From positions 4,204,501 to 4,268,500 of the forward strand of contig JABELC010000001.1 of the NCBI GenBank assembly GCA_028455995.1: a stretch of DNA of 64,000 nt. Reading direction: 5' to 3'. A program made the position numbers and the translations under genes. Source of the DNA: Scleromitrula shiraiana (lineage: Eukaryota; Ascomycota; Leotiomycetes; Helotiales; Sclerotiniaceae). Shown in pieces: positions 21,289 through 31,861 of the stretch (positions are counted from its first letter, which is position 1; every line of letters starts with the position of its first letter). Under the pieces are notes generated by a model. The model had not been told where the DNA came from and did no database searches. It worked only from the letters and a program-made list of their open reading frames with translations.

Positions 21289-22885
21289 ATGATGCTTTTG
21301 CGAAGGGTCTTTCTGTCAGCGTTAGCGCTGGGCGGATGTCTCGCTCAAAACACCACTACATGGCCAACACACCACAATGGCCTTACAACTCAGATCGAAT
21401 GGGATCATTATAGTCTTACTATTAATGGCGAGCGGCTGTTTCTTTGGGCCGGAGAACTCCATTATTGTTCCAGTGCCTGAGCTCTGGGTAGAAATCCTTC
21501 AAAAGATTAAAGCTGCTGGTTTTAATACATTTGCCCTTTACTCCCATTGGTACTTTCACAATCCAAACCCCGACACACTCGATTTCGAAAGTGCTGCGCA
21601 CAACTTCACTAGACTTTTCGATCTTGCTAAAGAGCTGGGGATGTATGTGATTTTCAGGCCCGGTCCTTATGTGAACGCTGAGTCCAATGCTGGAGCTTTC
21701 CCATTATGGCTTACTACTGGAGCTTACGGTGCTCTACGAAACAACGATACCCGATATACTGAGGCATGGATGCCGTTTTGGGAGAAACTTACTTGTATCG
21801 TTGTCCCATATCAATTGATAAAGGGCGGAAATGTTATTACTTATCAGATTGAGAACGAACTTAGATCTCAATGGCGAGGTACCCCTGCAAATAAGATACC
21901 AAATCTGACTTCCGTTCAATATATGGAAGCCCTAGAAGCTTCTGCACGAGCTCAGGGATCACTATCCCCTTCCAAGCCAATGACCCAAATCTTAATTCCG
22001 ATTCATGGTCCAATGACTTTTACGATGGGTATGGTTCTGTTGATATCTATGGTATGAATAGTTACCCAGCCTGCTGGACGTGTAACTTGACGGAATGCGA
22101 CTCGACAAATGGTGCTTATATGGCGTATAATGCCATAGACCACTATGATCATTTTTGAGCAATCTCACAAACACAGCCATCATTTCTTGCCGAGATTCAA
22201 GGTGGTAGTTTTAATCCTTGGGGTGGTCCAGAAGGTGGCTGCCCCGAGAATTCTCCTCTTGATTTCGCAAATTTGTTTTACCGTAACAATGTTGGGCAGA
22301 GAGTTACAGAGATGAGTTTGTACATGCTTTACGGTGGAACCAATTGGGGTGTAAGTACATTATTCTTCCATTTGATACTACAAACAACAATGCTAATCTT
22401 TTCTTTTCTTAACAGTGGCTAGCAACAATTTACGATTATTCAAGTCCGATCTCGGAAAGTAGAATGATCAACGACAAATATGCAGAAACCAAACTACTCG
22501 GGCATTTTCTTCGTGTTGCAAAGGATTTGACAGTCACTGATCGCATTGGCACTAACCAAACTGCATCCACCAATCCGGCCGTTGTCTACTTCCAGCTCCG
22601 AGAAACCCAAATAACAATGCTGGGTTTGATGTTACTATTCACCAAGACTCAACATCTGCCACTAGGGAGACATTCAAAATAAATGCTAATACTTCAAAGG
22701 GTGCTTTTATAATTCCTCGGTATGCTGCACTTATTGTTTTGGACGGGTTTCAATCAAAGATTATTGTCACAGACTTTAATTTTGGTTCTCATTCGCTATT
22801 GTATTCCACAGCTGAGGTTCTCTCTTACTCCATTGTCGATGGCCAAGATTGGTTAGTTAGTTGGCTGATGTTAATGATTCAATGA
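21289..22885 (+). pseudogene. Truncated, frameshifted GH35 beta-galactosidase
   Basis: This is the remains of a secreted fungal GH35 beta-galactosidase, a family that is normally about 1000 residues. A signal peptide (MMLLRRVFLSALALGGCLAQ) and the start of the catalytic domain (ERLFLWAGELHY) are followed by four lesions. First, net loss near 21466-21469, where the family has HYW-xx-PVPELW. Second, loss of one base near 21958. Third, an in-frame TGA at 22156-22158. Fourth, a frameshift near 22602. Between lesions the family is clear: the acid/base ITYQIENEL, SYPACWTCNL, the nucleophile region LAEIQGGSFNPWGGPEGGC, and MSLYMLYGGTNWG. A normal intron sits at 22351-22415. Similarity ends near FGSHSLLYSTAEVLSYS, and the C-terminal two thirds are missing. 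The gene is non-functional as read. C-to-T change could explain the TGA, but small deletions are not a RIP effect. Confidence 0.88.
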
Positions 22886-22956
22886 TTGAACGAACGAGGG
22901 ATGGGCGAGAGAGTGGTAGATAATTTATGAGCCTGGAAAGCAACCATTTTCACTAA

Positions 22957-23139
22957 GCAACATATGAGTAGCGGACTAGTATTTGGTTCAAAACCCAAGT
23001 TTTATTGAATCCATGATACAATCACGGTGGATATCTAACGAATATCCATAATAATATTCTCCTCTCTCCGAAATAACCCCTTGTGCCATAATCCTCATAC
23101 ATCTATGCTCATCCTGTTCATCCTTGCTCATCAACGAAT
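22957..23139. repeat. Tandem duplicated segment, copy 1, 3' flank part
   Basis: This stretch aligns to 23876-24053. Shared stretches include ACTAGTATTTGGTT, TATTG-ATCCAT and ATGCTCATCCTG. Both copies lie just downstream of a small minus-strand gene. Confidence 0.6.
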
Positions 23140-23260
23140 TTGGAATGTAGGCGGGTAGACAATTTCTACTCTGGAGGGCTTTAAATTATGCTGCCTTTTG
23201 AATAGTAGCCATACATTCTTCTCTTTGGTTGATTTACCTCGCTTTCCGACTTCTCTTTTG

Positions 23261-23509
23261 CTAATATTGCTGGTCAGCGGTAATATCTTTACCGGCTTGC
23301 TCTTCCGCCCATTTGCGTTCCTTCTCCTTCTTGGGTTCTGTTTTTTTCTCGCGATCACCCATACGAAGTTTCAAGCCTTCTTGAATGTACGACACATTCC
23401 TTGCACGGAGGGCTTCCAATTCCGCTAGCTCCTTCTTCGATGGTGCGTTGGTGTTGGAAGGATACTCGGCTTCTTGAGGGGCTTTGTTGTCCTGAATACT
23501 TGAAATCAT
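23261..23509 (-). CDS. Small lysine/glutamate-rich hypothetical protein
   Basis: An 82-residue ORF of unknown function with a proper ATG. It is highly charged, with a likely helical stretch KKELAELEALRARNVSYIQE followed by a Lys/Glu-rich tail, so a short coiled coil is possible. No domain is recognised. It sits in copy 1 of a tandemly duplicated segment whose copy 2 carries another small minus-strand gene at 24074-24436. A short 3' intron extending the protein cannot be excluded. Confidence 0.4.
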   Translation of the reverse strand: MISSIQDNKAPQEAEYPSNTNAPSKKELAELEALRARNVSYIQEGLKLRMGDREKKTEPKKEKERKWAEEQAGKDITADQQY

Positions 23510-23727
23510 GGTGATGAGATTGACGGTAGGGATTTGAAATTTGAAATTGGTGGTAGTATTGCAGAGAATTGTACGATGTAGTTTTTTGAAAGTAGAATTT
23601 GGGGATCTTTGATGTTTTTGATTTCTTTAAAGTGGATGTTAATGAAGAGGGAAAAAGGCAGGGAAAGGGAAGATCGAGGTCCTTTATGCTTTTCCAACAA
23701 GATATCTATTACCCATTTCACATAAGA

Positions 23728-23820
23728 AAACATGATGACTGAAAAGGTATTCAGCATGAATTTTCATCATTTCATGATATTGGAATGGTGACTGTTCGAT
23801 ATTTAAACCGTATTTGCAAA
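23728..23820. repeat. Tandem duplicated segment, copy 1, 5' flank part
   Basis: It aligns to about 24833-24920. Shared stretches include GTGATGACT/CATGATGACT, TATTCAG-ATGAAT-TTCAT, GTGAATGT-like and ATATT-AAA. It lies upstream of the small gene, as in copy 2. Confidence 0.55.
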
Positions 23821-23875
23821 AATAAATTTCAATAATACGAGAGCTATAGGATATCTATCAGTTCATGAAGTCACC

Positions 23876-24053
23876 ACAATCACCAAGTAATATGTCAGTA
23901 GTGCACTAGTATTTGGTTTGACATTCAAGTTCTATTGCATCCATAATAAAATCATAGTAGAAATCTAACAAACACCCATAACAATACTTCCTAATTCCAA
24001 ACACAAGTCTCATATTATATGCTCATCCTGATCATTATCTACGAAGTGAAGAA
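23876..24053. repeat. Tandem duplicated segment, copy 2, 3' flank part
   Basis: Partner of 22957-23139, in direct orientation about 920 bp away. The two copies are diverged by substitutions and small indels, so the duplication is not recent. Confidence 0.6.
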
Positions 24054-24073
24054 ATAGCCAAAAAAAATACTTT

Positions 24074-24436
24074 CTAGTTTAATCGCCCTTCCTTTGTCTC
24101 AGTGCCCAGTTCTTGTTGAAACTTTCTCTTTTTGGCTCCTCCATCCATATGATAACCTTCACCCGCTGCTGACGCATTCTTTGCCTTCTCTATAGCAGCA
24201 GCTTTAGCTATAGCCTCATAATGTCTTATGATGTTTGCCTCTCTTATTTGTTGCATGACTCCTAAGTCCGTCTGGAGGGATACGTATCTCTGATGATCGT
24301 TCCATCTACCCTCAACCAACGCAAGAATGGCATTCGAATTTCTAAAATAGTTTTGCGTATTCATCCCCGAGTCTTTGGAGTTAGAATTGCTCGAGACCCC
24401 TTGAGGATTCTGATTATCTGGGGGGTTTGAACTCAT
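24074..24436 (-). CDS. Small hypothetical protein (120 residues)
   Basis: Unknown function. The N-terminus is Asn/Ser-rich (MSSNPPDNQNPQGVSSNSNS). A helical middle follows with NAILALVEGRWNDHQRYVSL and IREANIIRHYEAIAKAAAIE, then a basic KKRKF patch that could be a nuclear signal. I start at the ATG at 24436; the frame upstream has only a TTG. It occupies the same position in copy 2 of the tandem duplication as the 82-residue gene does in copy 1, yet the two proteins are not clearly alike. Confidence 0.45.
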   Translation of the reverse strand: MSSNPPDNQNPQGVSSNSNSKDSGMNTQNYFRNSNAILALVEGRWNDHQRYVSLQTDLGVMQQIREANIIRHYEAIAKAAAIEKAKNASAAGEGYHMDGGAKKRKFQQELGTETKEGRLN

Positions 24437-25420
24437 GTTGAATTGGTGAATGGATTGACGTTTGGTTCTACATGAATCTTTTATTAGCAACGAGTGACAG
24501 GGTTGAAATGATGACTGATAAAGGCCCGTTTGGTGTTGCTCACAAGTGGAGACATTGTCTCTTTAAGTATGAATCTTGCGGGCTTGAGTTCCACCGGTGA
24601 TGGACTGGGTAAAGCTAATAAACACAATACTGGTACCGGGGGTTTGTTTCTCATACCTGTGTTCAAAGCGAGTGATAATAGTGTGGAGAGTTGTATGAGA
24701 GTTGGAGGGAAATTCTGATATGTTTGAATTTCTTGATGTGAATAGATATTGGTGAAAAGAAGCCATAGCACAACAAAAAAAAATAAAGTCTATTTATACT
24801 CCTCCAGCGACTCATCTATTCCTCATTTCACCCAAGAACCGTGATGACTCAAGGGATATTCAGTATGAATCTTCATTATGGTAGAATGTTAAACTGGTGA
24901 ATGTGCAATATTCAAATGTGGAGGGCAACATGAGTCGCGAAAGTGAGGCAGAATACTGATGATGGTATGATGTTGAATTGGTGAATATGGAGGAGGAGGA
25001 CGGACAGTCATCGAGGTCGGTATGGTGATTCATGTTAAATAGATGAGGTTACCTATGACATACCACTTGGTTTTGAAGAGTTAATCGACATGCAACAAGC
25101 TTGTTTGACTCTTATAGCTATTGGATGGAAGCAGAGTAGATAAAGTCTAAAAGCATTTCTATTTATGGTTTGATTCATACGATAAAGATATGAGAAAACT
25201 AAAACCTCGAACCGACAAGATAATATAAATTTAGAATATGGGAACATCAGCAACATGTACAACGAAAGAAGAACAGAACTTTATATAATAGCAGTGAAAT
25301 TGAGACAGGACACATAGTAGTTGAAATTCTATTTCTATTCAATTCGTTCTATCGTCTATCGTGGATATCATAACAATCTCCGAAAACCTCATTCATCGTA
25401 CAAAACTGATTCCAAGGAAC
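24437..25420. other. Intergenic region with duplicated flank, no further gene
   Basis: It contains the copy-2 partner of the duplicated 5' flank at about 24833-24920, and a further partial echo of the same motif near 24957-24990. The ORFs at 24484-24771 lack domain support. Confidence 0.4.
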
Positions 25421-27338
25421 TCAAGATGTGTCAAATGGGAACCTATCAGTTCTATCCTCATATTCCTCCTCTTCAACTTCTTTTCTCTCCTCATCCGATT
25501 CCCTAAACGTCCTCCCATCAACACCCTCCCTCAAATTTTCGTTTCTATCACCTTTGACGATCTTCTCCTCGTCTTCATCATTAGCCCCCTCTTCAACTCT
25601 CTTTCCATCATTACCCTTAAACAACTTAGCTCCTTTTCTTACTCTTCTCTCAGTCCAGACTGGATTCTCTCCCTTCTCATACGCTTCCTCGAAGATAGCA
25701 TCCAACTTCTCCAATGGATATCCCTTAGTCTCCACAAACGTGTACCAGATGACCGGAACGAACGCAAGATTGATGCACATGAAAACAAAGTAAGTCTTCC
25801 AACTAATGCTATAAATCATAATAGGAGCAAGTTGAACAACAGCGTAGTTACCCAACCAGTTGAAGCTGGTACTAAGACCATTGGCCTCAGCTCGAATACG
25901 CAACGGTGTGCATTCGGCAGGATAGAGCCAAGTAATTCCTAACCATCCCACTGCGAAGAAGGCAATGAAAATGAATATAAAAACGGTGGCAACGTAGGCG
26001 GGTGCTGTGTATGTGGGTGTCACTTGTGATAAACAAACACCGATAACGAATGAGGAGAGGCCCATACCGAGGGCACCGGCTATCATCATTTTGCGACGAC
26101 CGAAACGATCAACGATGAAGAGGGCGAAGATGGCGGCGGCTAGGTAGAGGGTTCCGTAGCAGGCGGTTAGGAGACGAGCGAGAGAAGGAGAAAATCCGAG
26201 GGAGTCTTCGAATACAGTACTGTGAATTGTGTTAGTATTATTCTTTCTTGTAGATGCTATGGCGGAAAGTTGGAACTTACGTTGCATAATAGGTCACTAA
26301 GTTTGTGCCTCCGATTTGTTGGAATAACTGAGATGTGTATGCGATGGTAACTCTCCATCTATTCATTTCTGGTCCACTTCCGTAAAATTCCTTAAGTGTA
26401 AGTTTCTTGCCCTTGGTGATAGCAGTAACTCTCTTTAACTCTTTAACTTCTTCCTGAATGATTGGATCATCTGGTCCACATTTCTGTAGACGACAGAGAA
26501 TTTCAATAGCTTCATCGTCTTTATCTTTCTTACTATCGGCATGAATTAGTATTTTCGTTGAACAAAGGGAAGATATTCCTTACAGTAGCCATTTTGGAGA
26601 TTCAGGAAGTGCTAGAATTCCAACGAGTAAGATCATTCCAAATAGCGCTTGGAAAGCGATGGGGAATCGCCATTGGAACGATCCATATCGAGTTACGAAA
26701 AAGAAACCGTAGTTCAACCAATAAGAAATCATAACTAATTGACGATTAGTAAAGATCCAAGGCGTAACAGCATGAGGGAAACCTACTGCCACCAGCAATC
26801 AAAGCACCTTCGAAAAGAACCAAGAAACCTCTAATCTTCGGTGGTGCCATCTCACTCTGCCAGACCGGTATACTTGAAGTGTTCATCCCATTTCCCACAC
26901 CCGTTACGATTCTTCCTACAATCAACTGAGCCATTCCAAAACTCGAAGCTTGAATTGCAGTACCAATCAGCATGATAACAACACCAATCAAAACTGCCCT
27001 TCTTCTTCCTAGTCGATCACCATATGCGATGATGAAGAATGAACCTAGCAGACATCCGATTTCGTATATTGCGACGACAAGGGCTTGGATAGCGCCCATT
27101 TTATTCATGGGTTCCATTTCCGGGAAATATGTTAAGAAATTGTCTTCTGTGATGATACCGGACATGATGCCCTCTAAATGAATTTGTTAGTTATCTCTCT
27201 GGCCCGTGGCGTTCGAAAACACTTACGATCATATCCGAATAGTAAGAAACCGCTCGCGGCAGTTGCGCAGACAAGACTCTCAAGAGCCTTGCCTCGCACT
27301 GTATTCCCCAGGAAACCGGTGTGACTAAGGAAACCCAT
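25421..27338 (-). CDS. MFS sugar transporter (hexose transporter family)
   Basis: Predicted 12-helix plasma-membrane sugar/proton symporter of 566 residues. Exons are 27227-27338, 26787-27173, 26584-26734, 26281-26532 and 25421-26219; the introns are 47-61 bp and all phases agree. Family signatures, in order: FGYDQGIMSG in helix 1, GDRLGRRRAVLIG after helix 2, the VGRIVTGVGNGM helix, LPESPKWLL at the end of helix 6, the QLFQQIGGTNLVTYYAT segment of helix 7, DRFGRRKMMIAG between helices 8 and 9, and a Trp-rich helix 10 region (WLGITWLYPAECTPLRIR). The C-terminal tail is long and strongly charged (acidic stretch EERKEVEEEEYEDRT), a cytoplasmic tail longer than in most hexose carriers. The substrate cannot be told from sequence. 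Confidence 0.92.
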
Positions 27339-28442
27339 GATTGAAATAATACTTTCGGATAATGGTTGAAAGATGAAATGAGTAGAAGTGTCAACTTTTC
27401 AAACTGGGAGGGCAAGGGATTTATGGGGTCTAGGGAACACTCCCTCTCCTCGGATTGGTATGGAGAGGACCCATAAAACATATAATAAAAAATGCGATAG
27501 GCATGATGAATTTTCCCATGGTGGACCCTAAGATATCGAGATTCATTGAAAAAATATGGATTGTTTACAATGCTCTGCGAATGAAGGTAGTTGTAGTAAG
27601 GAAGTATGATATCACAGCCTTTGAGGATTTTAAAGTGGAGAAGGGTCGACTCCCTTTTGCTACCGATGCGGTTCATGGTGGAGGAGCCGTCTCTAAGTGT
27701 CGGCGCCACTACGGACGCAACCACTTTAACAACGATCTCATGAGTCAAATGTGGGAATACCGAGATCATGTGACTGATATTGAAGACTAGTTAGAGTCAT
27801 ATTGGGCGAGGTGCAGAAGTCTGAAGTATAAATTACCGCAACGGCAATTTGCAGACAAAAGATCGATCGGGAATGTCAAGGGAATGCTAGAGTAATGGAT
27901 TTTGAGTTTTGAAATAAAAACTTCTTAATCCCTCCATATAAATCACATAATAGCCGTAAAAAAAAGTCTCAATATTATCGCTCTCCTCTTGACTTAAGTT
28001 AGCCACTAGTACTGTTCAGAAATGATCAGTTTAAGGTTATCGAAGTTCCACAATAAAAAATCCACACCAAAAGATTTTTGCTGCAACTGTGTTTGGTATT
28101 CTGATATCATCTTGCATATGCTTCCTTGAGCCGCGAGATTGGGGGCACGGCCCATATCATGTGTCGTGCATAAACATTTTTTTGTAAAAGGATTTGAAAA
28201 GAACAGGATTTTCATTCGTGAAGACCTGAAAATTACATAACAGTTCGCATTTCAGGAGAAAACTAATTCTCATTCTAGCTATGCTATTATTCGAATCCCT
28301 TATTGTTTATAGTCAAACATAAAGTAAGAAGTAACTCTGACAGAAATTTTATCTACTTGGATTTGTGGACCAGCTTCTGTGGTTGTGGTCCTGTGGAGTA
28401 ATAGATGGGAAACGGGGTAGATGATGTCTTACAGAACCACTC
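27339..28442. other. Intergenic region upstream of the sugar transporter
   Basis: The long minus-strand frame at 27191-27769 is mostly a read-through of the transporter promoter and first exon in another frame, with no domain. I see no gene. Confidence 0.4.
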
Positions 28443-28829
28443 CTATAAGACATGCCCAGCCAGAATAGAGTACTTTATCAACAGCCGTGCCCATACCCTT
28501 CCCTGCTTATTTCTCGCTCCATCCCCGATCGCGTAAACATTTTGCAGAACCTTGTGAGATGTAATCATTGTGACGAATGATGCAATCTCCAACGAGGGGC
28601 ATATAACAGGCGGCGAAGTCAAAAATTCTCTCGATGACACACAGGTAAAAGGGTCTAGATGTAGACTAGATGCGACCAGCATCTGATGCAGATTGGTCAG
28701 ATAAGAAGAAATATTAGAGCCTGTATAATCGTGAGTGTAGACTTTACCATATTGGCCGCAATTGTTGATGGCAAGTAGACGTGTGCTCATTATGATTTTC
28801 AGGAATGATAGATACGAAAAAGGGGCCAT
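28443..28829 (-). CDS. Hypothetical ORF, 128 residues, possibly a remnant
   Basis: An ATG-started frame with no clear family. Its C-terminal third contains NVYAIGDGA, which resembles the last FAD-binding motif (xxYAIGDxA) of apoptosis-inducing-factor-like and other pyridine-nucleotide disulfide oxidoreductases. Nothing before it shows the GxGxxG dinucleotide motifs such an enzyme needs. It may be a short remnant of such a gene, a lineage-specific gene, or a chance ORF. Confidence 0.25.
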   Translation of the reverse strand: MAPFSYLSFLKIIMSTRLLAINNCGQYGKVYTHDYTGSNISSYLTNLHQMLVASSLHLDPFTCVSSREFLTSPPVICPSLEIASFVTMITSHKVLQNVYAIGDGARNKQGRVWARLLIKYSILAGHVL

Positions 28830-28953
28830 CGTTGAGGTGTATTTGTTGATTTCACTTTTTGTTTGGTGTCTCAGTTTATCTTATGATATTTGATTAGATC
28901 CATTGAAGAAACTCCGTCGCAATGCTATATAATTATCGTAATCTTTCGTGAGA

Positions 28954-30186
28954 TCATTTCCCCTGTTTGCGTTGTCTTCGAGACTTTGACTTCGCGTTCT
29001 CTGTTGAGATCTCTGGAGTTCCTGTGGCCTTTTCACCAGTACCATTTTTCTTTTGTGCTTCCTCAGCCTCCTTCTTCTCCAGTGCTCGTCTAACTGCTTC
29101 CTCTCTTTCAACCCTTTCGATGAGCTTCTCACTGCCCTCCCATAATTTCTTTGCTACCTTCTCGTCCTTTATATCGATCCTGGCAAAATCCACTTCCCGG
29201 CATTCCTTTATAAATCGTCCACCTGTTCCTCTTCCAAATGCTGCTTCCATAGCAGCGTATGATATGCTTTGTGCGCCTCCTTGCGCACTCTTGAACAAAA
29301 GCCAAAAGTTCTGCCATAAAATGACGTATAATGCCAGTCCCCAAAGAGTGCCCCTAGAAAACCATCTTCTCATCCCTGGTGTACGTGAATACCCCGGGTC
29401 CACGAATATGATCCTTGCGTTCGGCAGGCTTCCATCAGGTCGTTTGTATGCGTCAATATGCTTCTGGAAAGCTTGTCCAAAGATCATCAATGCCATCTTG
29501 CTGCGCGCATATGCTTTGGAAGGGCTCCATTCTTTCTTTTTCATTGCATCACTTCCATCTCCAATTGGGGGGCTTTTAATATAGGACGAGCAAGTAGTAA
29601 AGATAATTCGGACATCTCGATCGGGTGGTTGCGCACGAATTGCAGGACTCAATATGCTAAGCAGGTGAAAGTTCGCCAAGTAATTCACCATCCATGTTTC
29701 CTCTATTCCTTCTAATGTCGTAACACGAGGCTTACCGGCTGGTGTAAGAGTTGCGGCACAAAGTATAATCATATCCAGTCGTCGTGGTGGGGAGTTATCA
29801 ATCCATTTCGTAGCAAACTGGCGAATGCTGAATAAGGATGACAAGTCGACCTGTTCTGCGTAGATCAATTCGTTTCCGGATCTCTCTCGCAGATCTTCAA
29901 TATAGTCTACTAGGAACATATCCGATGGTGATCGGTGAGTGAGGAGGACTATCTGCGCTCCTCGTTGTGCGAGATCCAATACCGCCGCACCTCCTATACC
30001 AGAAGTCCCTCCTGTCACCAGTACCACTTTCCCATGCATATTCCGTTCCGAAAAATTCGTTGCTCCACTCGAATACCATTTTATTGCGGCGAGGACCAGT
30101 ATACATGGAACAATCTTAATGATAGTCCACATGTATGGAATGGTAACCTCCCCCATAAAGACATTTGCAATGAAATCGACTGGCAT
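28954..30186 (-). CDS. Membrane-anchored short-chain dehydrogenase/reductase (retinol dehydrogenase-like)
   Basis: NAD(P)-dependent oxidoreductase of 410 residues in one exon. An N-terminal hydrophobic helix (residues about 16-35, TIIKIVPCILVLAAIKWY) is a likely membrane anchor. The Rossmann fold begins at KVVLVTGGTSGIGGAA with the SDR glycine motif. ILCAA replaces the usual NNAG. The catalytic pair is in SKAYARSKMAL (Tyr-x3-Lys). The C-terminus is long, charged and Lys-rich (KKEAEEAQKKNGTGEK), which is unusual for classical SDRs. The architecture resembles fungal retinol dehydrogenase/WW-oxidoreductase-like SDRs of endoplasmic reticulum or lipid droplets; the substrate is unknown. Its start lies 300 bp from the divergent G-patch gene. 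Confidence 0.87.
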   Translation of the reverse strand: MPVDFIANVFMGEVTIPYMWTIIKIVPCILVLAAIKWYSSGATNFSERNMHGKVVLVTGGTSGIGGAAVLDLAQRGAQIVLLTHRSPSDMFLVDYIEDLRERSGNELIYAEQVDLSSLFSIRQFATKWIDNSPPRRLDMIILCAATLTPAGKPRVTTLEGIEETWMVNYLANFHLLSILSPAIRAQPPDRDVRIIFTTCSSYIKSPPIGDGSDAMKKKEWSPSKAYARSKMALMIFGQAFQKHIDAYKRPDGSLPNARIIFVDPGYSRTPGMRRWFSRGTLWGLALYVILWQNFWLLFKSAQGGAQSISYAAMEAAFGRGTGGRFIKECREVDFARIDIKDEKVAKKLWEGSEKLIERVEREEAVRRALEKKEAEEAQKKNGTGEKATGTPEISTENAKSKSRRQRKQGK

Positions 30187-30485
30187 CGTTGCGGTTCTGA
30201 TATAATTTGAAAGTCGATGAATGGGTGAAGATAAATTTTACAGAATGAAATCCATTTATAAGAGCTGTCCACAAAAAAAGAACGTGTAAATTACAATTGT
30301 GGTAAAAAGGAGGTATCAAGTAAATCAATCCTATGACAGATTTCCGTATTTGTCTGGATGGAAAATAAAAGTGGGCCACTGTGGCACAGGGCTGACGAAA
30401 GGTGGCTGCAGCTAACGCCACAAATAGAACTACCTAAGTTTATAGTTCGCATTACAAAAGAATAACAGACTTCAACAGCAACATA
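30187..30485. promoter_or_regulatory. Compact divergent promoter of the SDR and G-patch genes
   Basis: The 299 bp between the two divergent ATGs must hold both promoters and leaders. No specific motif was identified. Confidence 0.4.
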
Positions 30486-31229
30486 ATGGAGGACGAAGAT
30501 ACTTACGAAATCCCTTTGCAGGATCAAAGGGTATTTGGAGCTGGAATCAAGAGAAAACGGGTACAATTTGTTCCATCATCATCATCCACATCCACTACTG
30601 CCCCGCCATCCTCGAGTACATCGTCTGCGAAATCGATCAGTGATTCCTATCTTAAACTAGTACTTCGCAAAGAATTACCATCTTCCGAAGCCCTTCCAAT
30701 GGAGACATCATCTGCATCTTCTTCCGAACCCCTCACATCTGCAGATGATGCCCAAGTCTGTGAAATCTGCAATTTACCTATACCTACAACCTCCGAATCT
30801 ACGAATGTCCCATCAGACCCATTAGACATATCGAATCCTTCCTCCGCCTCCTCAAAGCTACGACCACATGAAGCATCTCTCGCACATCAAGTCTGTCTCA
30901 CGCACTCACATCCACCCTCCCATCTTGACCGCAACAGGAAAGGTCTTGCATATCTCTCATCATATGGTTGGGACCCAGATTCCCGTCAAGGACTCGGTGC
31001 CAATGGGCAAGGCATTCAATTCCCTATAAAAACAAAACCGAAGGATGATAAATTAGGTATTGGTGTTGTGCTACCAAAAGAGGGTGATAGGAGGAAGAAG
31101 GAGAAAGTAGAAAAGCTGGATGCTGGGAAAGTTCGCAAGTTACATGAGAAAGATAGGAGGAAGGCGGAAAAATTGAGGGAGATGTTCTACAGGAATGATG
31201 ATGTGGAACGATATTTGGGTGGTGGATAA
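30486..31229 (+). CDS. G-patch domain protein
   Basis: A 247-residue single-exon protein. A Ser/Thr/Pro-rich N-terminal half includes a CEICNLPI Cys pair (residues about 92-99). The G-patch follows at about residues 158-200: LAYLSSYGWDPDSRQGLGAN with GQGIQFPIK and KLGIGV. A Lys/Arg/Glu-rich C-terminal helix (RRKKEKVEKLDAGKVRKLHE) completes it. G-patch proteins bind and activate DEAH-box RNA helicases in splicing or ribosome synthesis, so a nuclear RNA-related role is expected; the partner is unknown. Confidence 0.85.
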   Translation: MEDEDTYEIPLQDQRVFGAGIKRKRVQFVPSSSSTSTTAPPSSSTSSAKSISDSYLKLVLRKELPSSEALPMETSSASSSEPLTSADDAQVCEICNLPIPTTSESTNVPSDPLDISNPSSASSKLRPHEASLAHQVCLTHSHPPSHLDRNRKGLAYLSSYGWDPDSRQGLGANGQGIQFPIKTKPKDDKLGIGVVLPKEGDRRKKEKVEKLDAGKVRKLHEKDRRKAEKLREMFYRNDDVERYLGGG

Positions 31230-31861
31230 GACGAAGGATATCAAAATCTACTGTATTCCGAACCGGGTAAATATTCAGTAAACGTTCACTCTTAGGCTGA
31301 TCAAACTGTTAACTCCCTGGGTATGCTAATTCCTTTACTAGCTTTCAGTGGGCAAATAGCACATTGTAACATCCAACTATAAGTTTCATGTTCGGCACAT
31401 CATAAGTTCCTGGGCAGTTACCATATTATATATAATATTCAGATTATTTAATCGAAAGGTGGCAGTGAAGTGGCACACTACCTGGTAAACTAAATCATTC
31501 GCCATGATAGCCCTAACTTTATAACTTGAGCCACTTGTAACTTCTCACTTCACTTTCCAGGTATTTAGGTATTTTTTTATTGTAGAACACTACAATTCAT
31601 GCTCATACATCACATTTAAATTCCATTGCATGACAGAAAATCTCAATCGTAAATTCTATTGCTACTTTCTCACACGGTTAATTCATGGCTATGGCTATAC
31701 AGTTCAAGACACCATGAAGCGATCCTGATAATTTGCACCCGACGCTACCAAATAACCGTTAGCCATCAAAAGCTGGTCGTCATGCATCTGTAGAATGCTC
31801 GAAGTTGGTATTGATGGTATTTGAGAAAGGATACCTGAATGATTCAGATGACCTGAAACCA
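31230..31861. other. Convergent intergenic region
   Basis: It holds the 3' flanks of the G-patch gene and the RBR ligase gene. No gene is seen; the 62-residue minus frame at 31704-31892 has no support. Confidence 0.4.

Noticed and set aside
27191..27769. 192-residue minus-strand frame upstream of the sugar transporter
   Set aside because: It overlaps the transporter first exon and intron in another frame and has no domain; the transporter splice model explains the region.
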